Virus record (IMG/VR): IMGVR_UViG_3300031841_000887
Coordinates: 1-31,129 of that record
DNA: 31,129 bases
Source of the DNA: a virus
Reading direction: 5' to 3' (one strand)
The position numbers were made by a program, and so were the translations under genes. Under the pieces are notes generated by a model, which searched no databases, was not told where the DNA came from, and worked only from the letters and a program-made list of their open reading frames with translations. Position 1 is the first letter of the stretch, and the number at the start of each line of letters is the position of its first letter. This document shows positions 5,818 to 13,062 of the stretch, one piece after another.

Positions 5818-6051
5818 ATGAAATTATTTCAATCCACGACAGGTAGACAAAATGTACTTGTTATGATCGACTTGACCGATCCAAATTTAGTAGACAATCT
5901 TTGGAATTGGTTAGAACAAAAACACTCTGAAATTTTCTGGGACATCGAAATGCACGAGGGTGGCAAAATAATCATCTCCAGTGATTGTATCGAATTTTCT
6001 GGAGACAATGGAATTTGGACTTTGGAGGAATGTGAAACTGAAACATTGTAA
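5818..6051 (+). CDS. Unknown 77-aa acidic protein, promoter-proximal
   Basis: First gene after the class A promoter. 77 residues, acidic, tryptophan-rich, predicted alpha/beta; no recognised motif and no membrane segment. The acidic tail (EECETETL) and immediate early position would suit a host-takeover or regulatory protein. No function can be assigned. Confidence 0.72.
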   Translation: MKLFQSTTGRQNVLVMIDLTDPNLVDNLWNWLEQKHSEIFWDIEMHEGGKIIISSDCIEFSGDNGIWTLEECETETL

Positions 6052-6053
6052 TT

Positions 6054-6263
6054 ATGTCGGAATTAAAATTTGCTCGTTACAAACAAAATCTAACGTTAGT
6101 AACAATACACGGAGAAACCTTTGTAAAAAGTTACAGTACACTTGTTGCTAAAGTAGATCACTTAAAACAAACCGTACATCAGTTAGGTTACTGGAGTATG
6201 ACTACGCAGAAGCATATAAATTATGCAGCGAAACAGTTAAATTATGAATTAAACAAAAACTAG
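6054..6263 (+). CDS. Unknown 69-aa protein, DUF8033-like
   Basis: 69 residues. The order SYSTLVAKV ... YWSMTTQKHINYAAKQL follows a short phage-protein pattern (SYxTxVA, then W/YSxTTxKHxNxxA) that I associate with the DUF8033 family; the name is from memory. It follows the previous gene by 2 bp and shares its promoter. Role unknown. Confidence 0.68.
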   Translation: MSELKFARYKQNLTLVTIHGETFVKSYSTLVAKVDHLKQTVHQLGYWSMTTQKHINYAAKQLNYELNKN

Positions 6264-6267
6264 TATT

Positions 6268-6405
6268 ATGGACAAAAAAACATATTTATTAAAGCAAATT
6301 GCAGATGCAAAGTGGGATATAGACTATTATAACCAAAAACTTGTGGAAGCAGATTACAAGTTGGAACTATGTTATAAGGAATTGGATCAACTAGAAGATG
6401 AATAA
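6268..6405 (+). CDS. Small helical acidic peptide, 45 aa
   Basis: 45 residues, ATG 4 bp after the previous stop, ending 8 bp inside the next gene. Predicted to be one long amphipathic helix with an acidic end (LDQLEDE) and many tyrosines. No family recognised. Confidence 0.55.
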   Translation: MDKKTYLLKQIADAKWDIDYYNQKLVEADYKLELCYKELDQLEDE

Positions 6406-6700
6406 GTATATCAGTAATCAAAATGACTTGCTGTACTACACGGATATGGAATTGTTGTCCAGTCTTGTTTTAAAATGGGTTAAAGCAAAACCAGATAACA
6501 AGGAATTAAAAGCAATCAGTGATGCAGTAGTTAGTATCACTGTTTACGTCAATAGTTTGCAAATGGATCGTTACAGTTACAATCAGTTAATCAGTGAATG
6601 GCGATCCGAAAGAAACAATGCAATACTAAAATGTAGAGCAGCAGAAGAAAAAATAGAACAATTACAAGAACAGTTAAAAACAGCGAAATATGAATTATGA
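6398..6700 (+). CDS. Unknown 100-aa coiled-coil protein
   Basis: 100 residues. The middle (WVKAKPDNKELKAISDAVVSI) is followed by a long charged helix with heptads from about residue 65 (RSERNNAILKCRAAEEKIEQ) to the end. The overall order resembles small early proteins of other Bacteroidetes phages. It overlaps both neighbours by about 10 bp. Function is unknown; self-association through the coiled coil is expected. Confidence 0.68.
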   Translation: MNKYISNQNDLLYYTDMELLSSLVLKWVKAKPDNKELKAISDAVVSITVYVNSLQMDRYSYNQLISEWRSERNNAILKCRAAEEKIEQLQEQLKTAKYEL

Positions 6701-6836
6701 CGATTGGTTAGTTTGGCAAGAACACGAATACAGGGGTTGGAATGATCCAGAATTTGAATGTCCAGAATGTGGGACACCAGTAGAAAAGGAATTTCAACAC
6801 TGCAGTGGTAATTGCTTTGAAGCATCTATGTTATGA
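6690..6836 (+). CDS. Small zinc-ribbon-like protein, 48 aa
   Basis: 48 residues with CPEC at 24-27 and CSGNC at 38-42, giving a Cx2C-x10-Cx3C zinc-ribbon-like spacing after an aromatic, acidic N-terminus. It overlaps the upstream gene by 11 bp and the downstream ATG by 4. A nucleic-acid or protein contact role is usual for such ribbons; the target is unknown. Confidence 0.65.
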   Translation: MNYDDWLVWQEHEYRGWNDPEFECPECGTPVEKEFQHCSGNCFEASML

Positions 6837-7315
6837 AACAAGGTACGATGCAATACCCTCCACTGATTAACGAACAGGCACTTTATGTGGGTGGGTTGCG
6901 AGATATAACAAATGCCTATATGAACGAATTACAGCCAAAGTACAAGCGAGGTAACTTGCAGGTGGATCAACTAGGTTGTAAATGCGAATTGATAGCACAG
7001 TATTTTTTCTGGAGTAAAGGTTTAAAATACAAAGCAGATCAAATGTTGGGAGGTAGACCTATACACAATTACGATATAAGCGTTTCTAAGATGCAAATAG
7101 ACGTTAAGGGTATATGGGCATACCAAACAGAATTAAGAGTAAACTACGATGCTCACAATAAGGATAAGAACATAACACACTATTTGTTTATACAGCCAGT
7201 GTCGGATCAACTTGATAATGATAAGGCAATATGGTGGTTATATGGTAAAGATTATATAAACGAATGGTCAGTTAGTGAATTAAAATACAGTAAAGCATAT
7301 ACATTAAAATTATGA
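6833..7315 (+). CDS. PD-(D/E)XK-fold-like protein, possible nuclease
   Basis: 160 residues. Glu52 in a helix (LGCKCELIAQYFF), Asp81 (HNYDISV) and QIDVKG with Asp90-x-Lys92 are arranged as in restriction-endonuclease-fold enzymes. A strand with YLFIQPV comes next. It precedes the RecE/Cas4-like exonuclease with a 4-bp overlap. The fold call rests on the spaced acidic residues and DVKG; it could bind rather than cut DNA. Confidence 0.55.
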   Translation: MKQGTMQYPPLINEQALYVGGLRDITNAYMNELQPKYKRGNLQVDQLGCKCELIAQYFFWSKGLKYKADQMLGGRPIHNYDISVSKMQIDVKGIWAYQTELRVNYDAHNKDKNITHYLFIQPVSDQLDNDKAIWWLYGKDYINEWSVSELKYSKAYTLKL

Positions 7316-8109
7316 AAATTAAATTATTAGACGGTAAGCAATATGACAAGGATCTTTTGCTAGACAATATGTACGAAGACGATTTCTATTATGGGGAGTT
7401 GTCAAAATTAGCGTTATCATCATCAGCGATGAAGTTGCTATTAAGCAGTCCAAAAAAATACTATTATGTAACAAAGTACAGCGAAAACCTAGACACGCAA
7501 GGAATTAGGGACGGCAGACTTTTGCATACATTGGTATTAGAACCTCATAAGTTCGAGGAATTTGTATTTGTAGACGTTGCTAGTAAAAACACGAAGACGT
7601 ATAAAGAAGCAAAAGAAAAATACGGTACGGTATATACACGTACAGAAAAAGAACAGGCAGAAAAACTAGCAGATCAGTTGTTACGTAACGAAGCAGCAAT
7701 GCAATTATTAACTGGTTGTGAATTTGAAGTTCCTGCAATAGATCTAGTACAGGGTATGCCATTTCGTGGGAAAGCAGATATATTAAGCGACAGTCATATT
7801 TGCGACATTAAGACTACAACCGACATAGGTGGTTTTAAGTATGCAGCAGTAAAGTATGGATATGACGTACAAGCGTACCTCTACTGTGAATTGTTCAATA
7901 AGCAATACTATGACTTCAAGTTTCTAGTAATAGACAAGGGAAGTTGTGATTTAGCCATATTTGACGTAAGCGAGGAATTTTACTTGCAAGGTAAAGCAAA
8001 GGTTGAATTTGCAATAGAAAGGTATAACGAATACTTCGCCAATAAAGACTGGAATACAACAGAGATAGCAGAAGATTTAGACAACTATATTATTAGAGAC
8101 ATTTTATGA
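7312..8109 (+). CDS. RecE/Cas4-like PD-(D/E)XK exonuclease (DUF3799 type)
   Basis: 265 residues. LSSSAMKLLLSSPKKYYY (35-52) is the usual opening of this family. GRLLHTLVLEP supplies His72, FRGKADIL supplies Asp156, CDIKTT gives Asp165-x-Lys167, and YDVQAYLY supplies the Q motif near 187. This is the RecB-nuclease core of phage 5'-3' exonucleases that make single-stranded ends for recombination. No phage annealing protein was recognised beside it, though the SSB-like pair at 2676-3295 could serve. ATGA overlaps on both sides place it in the operon. Confidence 0.85.
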   Translation: MKIKLLDGKQYDKDLLLDNMYEDDFYYGELSKLALSSSAMKLLLSSPKKYYYVTKYSENLDTQGIRDGRLLHTLVLEPHKFEEFVFVDVASKNTKTYKEAKEKYGTVYTRTEKEQAEKLADQLLRNEAAMQLLTGCEFEVPAIDLVQGMPFRGKADILSDSHICDIKTTTDIGGFKYAAVKYGYDVQAYLYCELFNKQYYDFKFLVIDKGSCDLAIFDVSEEFYLQGKAKVEFAIERYNEYFANKDWNTTEIAEDLDNYIIRDIL

Positions 8110-8522
8110 AAAGTTCATATAGAGAAATAGCAGCACGGATCAACAAGCATAGAAACGTTGATATATTTAAAAATACCAGACAAAGAGAGGTGGTAGAAGC
8201 AAGAGCAGCATTCACGTATATATTGTCCGAGTACTTTCGGTTAGGTTGCAGTGCAATACGAGATATATACAGATCACAAGGTAAGAATATGAACCACGCT
8301 ACAATCCTACACGCTTTAAAAAACTGGGAGATATATGTATTCAATGACAATACGCTAAACGACTTGGTAATAGAAGTAATGGGAGGTACTAATTTCGAGC
8401 AGGATCAAGTAAAGATTAACTGGATCAAGCACAAGTTGACATATCTAGATAGCGAACAGGTGCAGGACATATACGAAAAGGTAGAAGAAAAATTTGAGGA
8501 ATTATGTTTGGTTCAATCCTAA
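8106..8522 (+). CDS. DnaA domain IV-like DNA-binding protein
   Basis: 138 residues. Residues 24-75 run TRQREVVEARAAFTYIL ... NMNHATILHALKNWE, matching the DNA-binding domain IV of DnaA. In DnaA the helix-turn-helix ends in a DHxTVxHA signature; here it is NHATILHA at 63-70. No AAA+ ATPase part is present. The C-terminal 55 residues are a charged helix. It could bind DnaA-box-like sites at a phage origin or interfere with host DnaA; both are inferences. It is last in the class A operon starting at 5818. Confidence 0.7.
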   Translation: MKSSYREIAARINKHRNVDIFKNTRQREVVEARAAFTYILSEYFRLGCSAIRDIYRSQGKNMNHATILHALKNWEIYVFNDNTLNDLVIEVMGGTNFEQDQVKINWIKHKLTYLDSEQVQDIYEKVEEKFEELCLVQS

Positions 8523-8540
8523 AAAATACCTATTTTTAAC
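8508..8540 (+). promoter_or_regulatory. Probable class A-like promoter for the modification cassette
   Basis: TTGGTTC (8508-8514) and TATTTTTAAC (8531-8540). The distance from TTG to TA is 23 rather than 22 bases, and the match is weaker than at the other three sites. It overlaps the end of the DnaA-like gene and lies about 20 bp before ATG 8561, where a 38-bp gap interrupts otherwise overlapping genes. Confidence 0.5.
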
Positions 8541-8558
8541 AAAAATATAAACAAAACA

Positions 8559-8575
8559 GTATGTTGCACACAGGT
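8559..8575 (+). repeat. 17-bp direct repeat, copy 1 (spans start codon)
   Basis: GTATGTTGCACACAGGT occurs here, covering the ATG of the DUF488 gene, and again at 8650-8666 inside that gene in a different reading frame. TATGCCAA follows each copy at similar distance. A repeat in two frames is not protein-driven and may be a regulatory site. Confidence 0.8.
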
Positions 8576-8989
8576 TACTATGCCAAGATCAAATCACACG
8601 CAGATCAGCAAAACATTGTTAGTATCAGCGTATCAACACCCAAGTGGTTGTATGTTGCACACAGGTATCAAGCACTTATGCCAAAATACCAGTTGTTGCA
8701 AAACTTTCGAAACAATCGTATCACGGAACAGCAGTATGTCGAACAGTATAACGCTATGTTGTATGCACTCGATCCACAGCAGGTTTATGACGATTTGCAC
8801 AAGTTAACTCAAAAACCAATTATCTGTTGCCATTGCAGTACCAAGCATATGTGCCACAGGCATCTAGTTGCAGACTGGTTGCAGTCTAGTTTGTCAATCA
8901 AAATACCAGAATACAAAGTAGGTAATTTAACACGTTTTCACGGACGCATCGTGCCGTCCGATCCAAGCGTACAATTAAATTTATTATGA
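8561..8989 (+). CDS. DUF488 family protein
   Basis: 142 residues with the family landmarks: an N-terminal beta strand and YYAKIK, the segment SISVSTPKW, and near the end ICCHC (88-92) then MCHRHLVADWL (97-107). The latter corresponds to the cysteine plus CHR signature of DUF488. Biochemical activity of the family is not established; conserved Cys/His residues suggest catalysis or metal binding. It is first in the enzyme cassette, 38 bp after the DnaA-like gene, with a probable own promoter, and overlaps the GNAT gene by ATGA. Confidence 0.82.
   Translation: MLHTGYYAKIKSHADQQNIVSISVSTPKWLYVAHRYQALMPKYQLLQNFRNNRITEQQYVEQYNAMLYALDPQQVYDDLHKLTQKPIICCHCSTKHMCHRHLVADWLQSSLSIKIPEYKVGNLTRFHGRIVPSDPSVQLNLL
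8650..8666 (+). repeat. 17-bp direct repeat, copy 2
   Basis: Second copy of the 17-bp sequence at 8559-8575, 91 bp downstream and within the DUF488 coding region, read in another frame. Confidence 0.8.
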
Positions 8990-9393
8990 TAGTAAAAAAA
9001 GTAACACACAAAAACCTCCACAAAGTACAGGAGTTAATCGACAACGTAGAAGACAGTAACGTTTTTTACAAAAACAATGAATACATAACCGAGACGATAG
9101 TCAAAGACGGATTGAGTATTATTGCGTATGAAGACAAAAAGCCAGTTGGCTGTATATTGGTATGTGCAGGTAACACGATAGACACAATAGTTTCGACAGA
9201 AGCAGGTGTTGGATCAAAGATGTTAGAAAAATTGCCAGAGGGTAGTTATACGGTTTTTATACACCCAGATAATGAAAGAAGTATAGCATTGTTCAGTAAA
9301 TTCAATTTTTTAAAACGAGAGAATAGAGCATTAAATTATGGAGTAAGAACAAGGTATGTTGGTAACATTAAAAAAAGAGCAGTTAAAGAATAA
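8986..9393 (+). CDS. GNAT-family N-acetyltransferase-like protein
   Basis: 135 residues. Strand pair SIIAYEDKKPVGCILV (44-59) is followed by the acetyl-CoA loop region EAGVGSKML (72-80). HPDNERSIALFSKFNF (93-108) then matches the GNAT late motif with N...A...Y/FxKxGF. Aminoacyl or acyl transfer to an amine is the family chemistry. The usual R/QxxGxG is here TEAGVG, so the CoA site may be altered. It overlaps the racemase-like gene by 38 bp, implying coupled translation. Confidence 0.75.
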   Translation: MIVKKVTHKNLHKVQELIDNVEDSNVFYKNNEYITETIVKDGLSIIAYEDKKPVGCILVCAGNTIDTIVSTEAGVGSKMLEKLPEGSYTVFIHPDNERSIALFSKFNFLKRENRALNYGVRTRYVGNIKKRAVKE

Positions 9394-10066
9394 CCTGCAA
9401 GAAATCAAATCTCGTGACAGTAATGTGGTGTTTTTAATTAAACGCCAATTATTGTTTGAAGACCTATGCGAAACGTTAAAAGACGAAAAGGTATACAGCA
9501 CTGGATCGGATCAATACGAAAACATATACGACAGCGAAGATTGTGTAGTAGTTGATGCATTCGACAATAGAGAGGGTATTACACTAGACGAAGCCAAAAC
9601 GTATAACAAGAAAAAGACTGCAATAGTAAACTTTGCTTGTTGTAATGGATTGTTGCCAACAGCACAAGAAGTAAACGAAATATACGACAAGTTGAAATCG
9701 TATGGTTGGGAAAAAGTAAGTATGGGTGGTAGTTTAATGTTGTGGTACGAAAATATCAAGGCAGACGAAATACGTGTAGGAGAAGCATTTTTAACAGGAT
9801 ATAGCACGATATACAACGAGTATTATGCAAACTGTAAAAACCCTTTCGAAGTGTTAGTAGATATACACAAAGAGAATAAAGACAACTGGATCATCAATAC
9901 AGGTTTTGAATATCTAGGTGGTTTTACGAATTGTACGCCAGAATGTGTAAATACAGACTTCACAGTAATAAGTAAAAAGCATAAAATTAAAGTAGGTAAT
10001 AAGTTGAGGTTAGAACCAGATTATTACACGCTTATGAAACTAGCATTTAATGGATATATTAGATAG
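9356..10066 (+). CDS. Compact ornithine/alanine-racemase-like PLP barrel protein
   Basis: 236 residues, whereas full fold-III racemases have 350-370. N-terminal LKNNLQEIKSRDSNVVFLIKRQ aligns by eye with the opening strand holding the PLP lysine, here Lys29. PTAQEVNEIYDKLKSYGWEK, then MGGSLMLWY (123-131) and ADEIRVGEAFLTGYSTIY (136-153) follow ornithine racemase PTEEN...GGNSS...NHLRIGEAILLG. The end (VGNKLRLEPDYYTLMKLAFNGYI) matches its C-terminal barrel domain. The middle barrel strands are shortened. A PLP enzyme making a D-amino acid or related precursor is suggested; binding-only is possible. Confidence 0.68.
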   Translation: MLVTLKKEQLKNNLQEIKSRDSNVVFLIKRQLLFEDLCETLKDEKVYSTGSDQYENIYDSEDCVVVDAFDNREGITLDEAKTYNKKKTAIVNFACCNGLLPTAQEVNEIYDKLKSYGWEKVSMGGSLMLWYENIKADEIRVGEAFLTGYSTIYNEYYANCKNPFEVLVDIHKENKDNWIINTGFEYLGGFTNCTPECVNTDFTVISKKHKIKVGNKLRLEPDYYTLMKLAFNGYIR

Positions 10067-12047
10067 AACGTTTGGACTAGAATTAGAATTTGGAGATGTA
10101 GATCGTAGTAAGGTAAAACTTCCTGCAGGTTGGGGTTGGTCTCCAAACGAAAGATCAATAGTAAACAGTAACGCTACAAAATGTACGCCCACAGGCAATA
10201 TCGGTGGAGAACTTAATACTAGACCTCTAAAAAGAACGTTAGGCGATTACAGGGAGTTAAAACAAGTAATAGACGCTTGTTATAGTGCAGGTGGTGTCAA
10301 TATGTGGAATACAGGTTTTGACGGACATTTGTATATAGGAGATCTAGAACTAGAGGATCTTAAAAAGTTATTCGTATTAGGTTATTATACGCAGACGCTT
10401 ATGTTAAAAGTGTTTGACTTCCCAGACTGGTTTGACATTGAGCATTTGTGTCCGAAGATCAAGCATAATTTTGTAGGCAGGGTAAAAGGTGCAAAAAGTA
10501 TATCAGCACTTAAAAACATATTTGCGAATTCTAGTAACGTTGGTCATTTTAGGTTTGTGATAAACATTATGCCGTACTTCAAAACAAAGACGTTGGAGTT
10601 TAGGTTTTTCAATGGTACGAGACGATATAGAGAAACGTTAGAAACTATCAATTTTATGTACAGTTTTCTGGAATACGCATTAAGCCACGATGAAGAAGAC
10701 TACAAGAAAATAGATACCGAAGAAAAATTCATAGAAGCATTTGGTATAAAGTACGATATGCCTAGACGTACAGATCCATTGATCTTTGCAGAAAGTTACG
10801 AAGTAGCAGTACGCAATATATCAAAAGGGTTTGCACCTACACGTAAGATCCTAACTGCAATTCTGCATCACACAGAGGGAAAGATCTCACTAGTCAATCC
10901 ATTTAATTACGTCAGCGAATTAGCGTTATACAGCAAACGTAAGATCAAGATATACAACAATAACGAGCATAACAAAATTGTTATGAGTTTAGCGTTAGGA
11001 GAATTAGATCTAACGTATGATAATCACTTTGCAGTATTGAATGGCTACAAAGACGGCACACCAGAACGTGAATTGTGTTTGTTTTTTATATTCAGTAAAA
11101 CGCAGAAGTTCGATATGAAGTATGACTATGCGAACCTAGAATGGCAAAGTTATCGTGCAAGAATTAAAGACAGCATTGAAAAGATCAATCCGACAGCATT
11201 AGAAATGATCAAAATGTTTAGCGAGGTAGAATATGTAGACGGCACAATAATTGACGCACTAAACAATAAAGAGACCGTAGTATATCAGCAAGAGTACAAT
11301 AGTAAAAACAATTCAACAGTAACAGCGTTAAAAAAGAACAGCAATTACAACGGATCTTATGATAGGCAGTTAGTTAGTCATCACGATCTAAACGTTTGTA
11401 GTCATTTGTTGTCGGTTAGTAAGAATGAATTTTTGCCATACGAGACAGTAGCCAAAGATATGTCGATTAGGTTATACAGCAATAAGCCAAAATACGAGGG
11501 TTTAAGGACACCAGATTTAACGCCTAAACAAATTACATATAAAACACCTCCAGACGAATTTAAGATAACGCCAGATAGCAATATAACGATACAAGAGATA
11601 CCAGTTAATATGTTTTCTGTAATACAGCAAAAGTGTGTAAAGAAAGTAAGCAAATTTAGGTCTCCTGTTTTCTCGTATGTTATTATGTGTGATGATATGG
11701 TATTAGGTGCAGTAGGTTTTGACTGGGGTAAAAATATGAAAAGCGAATACGATCTATTCGTGTTGTCAGATTTCTGCACGAACAACAATATACGACTTAT
11801 GAGTAAGTTTATACTGTTTTGCATTAAAACAAAGGAGATGAAAAAACTTGTAGAACGTAAAGGAGTACAGGCAATGAATAAAGGGTATACGTTGGTATAT
11901 ACGACTATGCCAGTATCAATGAAATACAGAGGTGCATTTAAAAAAGTAAAGAACGATAGTCCCAGAAGTTTAAAGTATGAATTTGAATTTGGATCAATGG
12001 GTACGATCAAAGACGCAATTAAGGAATATATAAAACGAACGAAATGA
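10050..12047 (+). CDS. Amidoligase-like protein fused to a Mom/acetyltransferase-like domain
   Basis: 665 residues, the second-largest gene. Residues 8-210 carry the amidoligase_2 (COOH-NH2 ligase) pattern: FGLELEFG (8-15), GGELNTRPL (52-60), GFDGHLYIG (89-97, in place of CGxHVH) and KTLEFRFFNGT (180-190). These make an ATP-dependent amide bond in the glutamine-synthetase-like fold. A middle part (about 230-510) is unassigned. Residues 520-650 (VLGAVGF, LMSKFILFCI, YTLVYTTMPVSMKYRGAF) look like Mom-type or GNAT-type acyl-transfer proteins. The fusion suggests activation and transfer of an amino-acid-like group. The reduced CGxH motif is odd. Overlaps the racemase-like gene by 17 bp. Confidence 0.65.
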   Translation: MDILDRTFGLELEFGDVDRSKVKLPAGWGWSPNERSIVNSNATKCTPTGNIGGELNTRPLKRTLGDYRELKQVIDACYSAGGVNMWNTGFDGHLYIGDLELEDLKKLFVLGYYTQTLMLKVFDFPDWFDIEHLCPKIKHNFVGRVKGAKSISALKNIFANSSNVGHFRFVINIMPYFKTKTLEFRFFNGTRRYRETLETINFMYSFLEYALSHDEEDYKKIDTEEKFIEAFGIKYDMPRRTDPLIFAESYEVAVRNISKGFAPTRKILTAILHHTEGKISLVNPFNYVSELALYSKRKIKIYNNNEHNKIVMSLALGELDLTYDNHFAVLNGYKDGTPERELCLFFIFSKTQKFDMKYDYANLEWQSYRARIKDSIEKINPTALEMIKMFSEVEYVDGTIIDALNNKETVVYQQEYNSKNNSTVTALKKNSNYNGSYDRQLVSHHDLNVCSHLLSVSKNEFLPYETVAKDMSIRLYSNKPKYEGLRTPDLTPKQITYKTPPDEFKITPDSNITIQEIPVNMFSVIQQKCVKKVSKFRSPVFSYVIMCDDMVLGAVGFDWGKNMKSEYDLFVLSDFCTNNNIRLMSKFILFCIKTKEMKKLVERKGVQAMNKGYTLVYTTMPVSMKYRGAFKKVKNDSPRSLKYEFEFGSMGTIKDAIKEYIKRTK

Positions 12048-12712
12048 TAGATAAGTGGAAAGTAAAGCAGGTAGGTGTAGAAGAAATACAGCATACCGAA
12101 GTAAACGCAAATAGTATGAGCAGAACAATGTTTGCCAGACTAAAAGCGAATATCAAAAAATCTGGATTGAGTAGTATGATCAGTTGTTATTTAACTCCAG
12201 AGGGCAAGTACGTGATCATTAGTGGAAACCACAGGTATAAAGCGTGTATTGAATTAGGGTATACGAAACTAAACATTATGTACACCGAGCAAGAAAATTT
12301 AAGTAATGACGAAATCATTGCATTGCAGTTAAGCCACAATAGTGTAACAGGAAACGATGACAAGGGTATACTTAAAAGACTATTCGAAGAAATCAGTAGT
12401 ATAGAATTTAAAGAGTTTGCTAGTATTAGTGTAGACGATATGGAAATAGAGGATCTGTTCACTGGATCAATAGTACCAGTGCAGGAACACTATCGTGTAA
12501 GTTTAATTTTGTACAGCAAGGATATTGAAGCATTGCAGGATCTGTTGCAAATCACTAAACAGGAAGTCAATACAGCAGATATGGTAATAGTAGCAGACGG
12601 AGACAACGAAAGTTACTTTATTGAGCAAATGAGTAGGATCAAAAAAGAATTTGAAATCAAAAGTAGCAGTATAGCATTTAGCAAGTTGCTAGAAATAAAA
12701 CTAGAAGAATGA
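12044..12712 (+). CDS. ParB/Srx-fold protein next to terminase
   Basis: 222 residues. The N-terminal 90 residues fit the ParB/sulfiredoxin fold: HTEVNANSMSRTMFARLKANI, then YVIISGNHRYKACIELGY (56-73), where GNHRYKA is the GxxRxxA motif of ParB nucleotide-binding nuclease domains. A charged helical middle and an alpha/beta C-terminal part follow. ParB-like proteins commonly sit just before the small terminase in related phages, so it may aid packaging or site recognition. It also ends the modification cassette with an ATGA overlap, and could have a role there instead. Confidence 0.82.
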   Translation: MIDKWKVKQVGVEEIQHTEVNANSMSRTMFARLKANIKKSGLSSMISCYLTPEGKYVIISGNHRYKACIELGYTKLNIMYTEQENLSNDEIIALQLSHNSVTGNDDKGILKRLFEEISSIEFKEFASISVDDMEIEDLFTGSIVPVQEHYRVSLILYSKDIEALQDLLQITKQEVNTADMVIVADGDNESYFIEQMSRIKKEFEIKSSSIAFSKLLEIKLEE

Positions 12713-13062
12713 AGAATATAAAGCAGAAAGATATTATTGATGTGTTCAGAAAGAAAGGTTGTAATATATCAGCCACTTGTAACGCACTGGGTATCAGTAG
12801 GCAAACGTACTATAATTGGTTGAAGAATGACGAGGATCTAAAAATAGAAATAGAAGATAGCAAGGAAGCAGTATTAGACAATGTAGAAAGCAAATTATTA
12901 GCAGCGATCAATGACGGCAATATAACGGCAATCATTTTTTACTTAAAGACCAAAGGTAAGCATAGAGGATATGTAGAACGAAACGAAATAACAGGTGCAG
13001 ACGGAGAAAAACTGTTTGAGGTAAAAATAATAGATACGATTGAGGACGATACTGACGAATAA
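12709..13062 (+). CDS. terS: Terminase small subunit
   Basis: 117 residues. An N-terminal helix-turn-helix (KGCNISATCNALGISRQTYYNWLKND, near 16-41) would bind the packaging start site. The following helices and AIIFYLKTKGKHRGYVER (74-91) are the typical end of Bacteroidetes-phage small terminases. It overlaps ParB-like gene and large terminase. The DUF-like tail is acidic. Confidence 0.87.
   Translation: MKNIKQKDIIDVFRKKGCNISATCNALGISRQTYYNWLKNDEDLKIEIEDSKEAVLDNVESKLLAAINDGNITAIIFYLKTKGKHRGYVERNEITGADGEKLFEVKIIDTIEDDTDE

Noticed and set aside
8580-8807. 75-residue + strand ORF inside the DUF488 gene
   Set aside because: Out-of-frame reading; the DUF488 frame carries the conserved CHR motif.
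11402-12094. 230-residue ORF on the minus strand
   Set aside because: Antisense shadow of the amidoligase-like gene; hydrophobic only because of reversed AT-rich codons.
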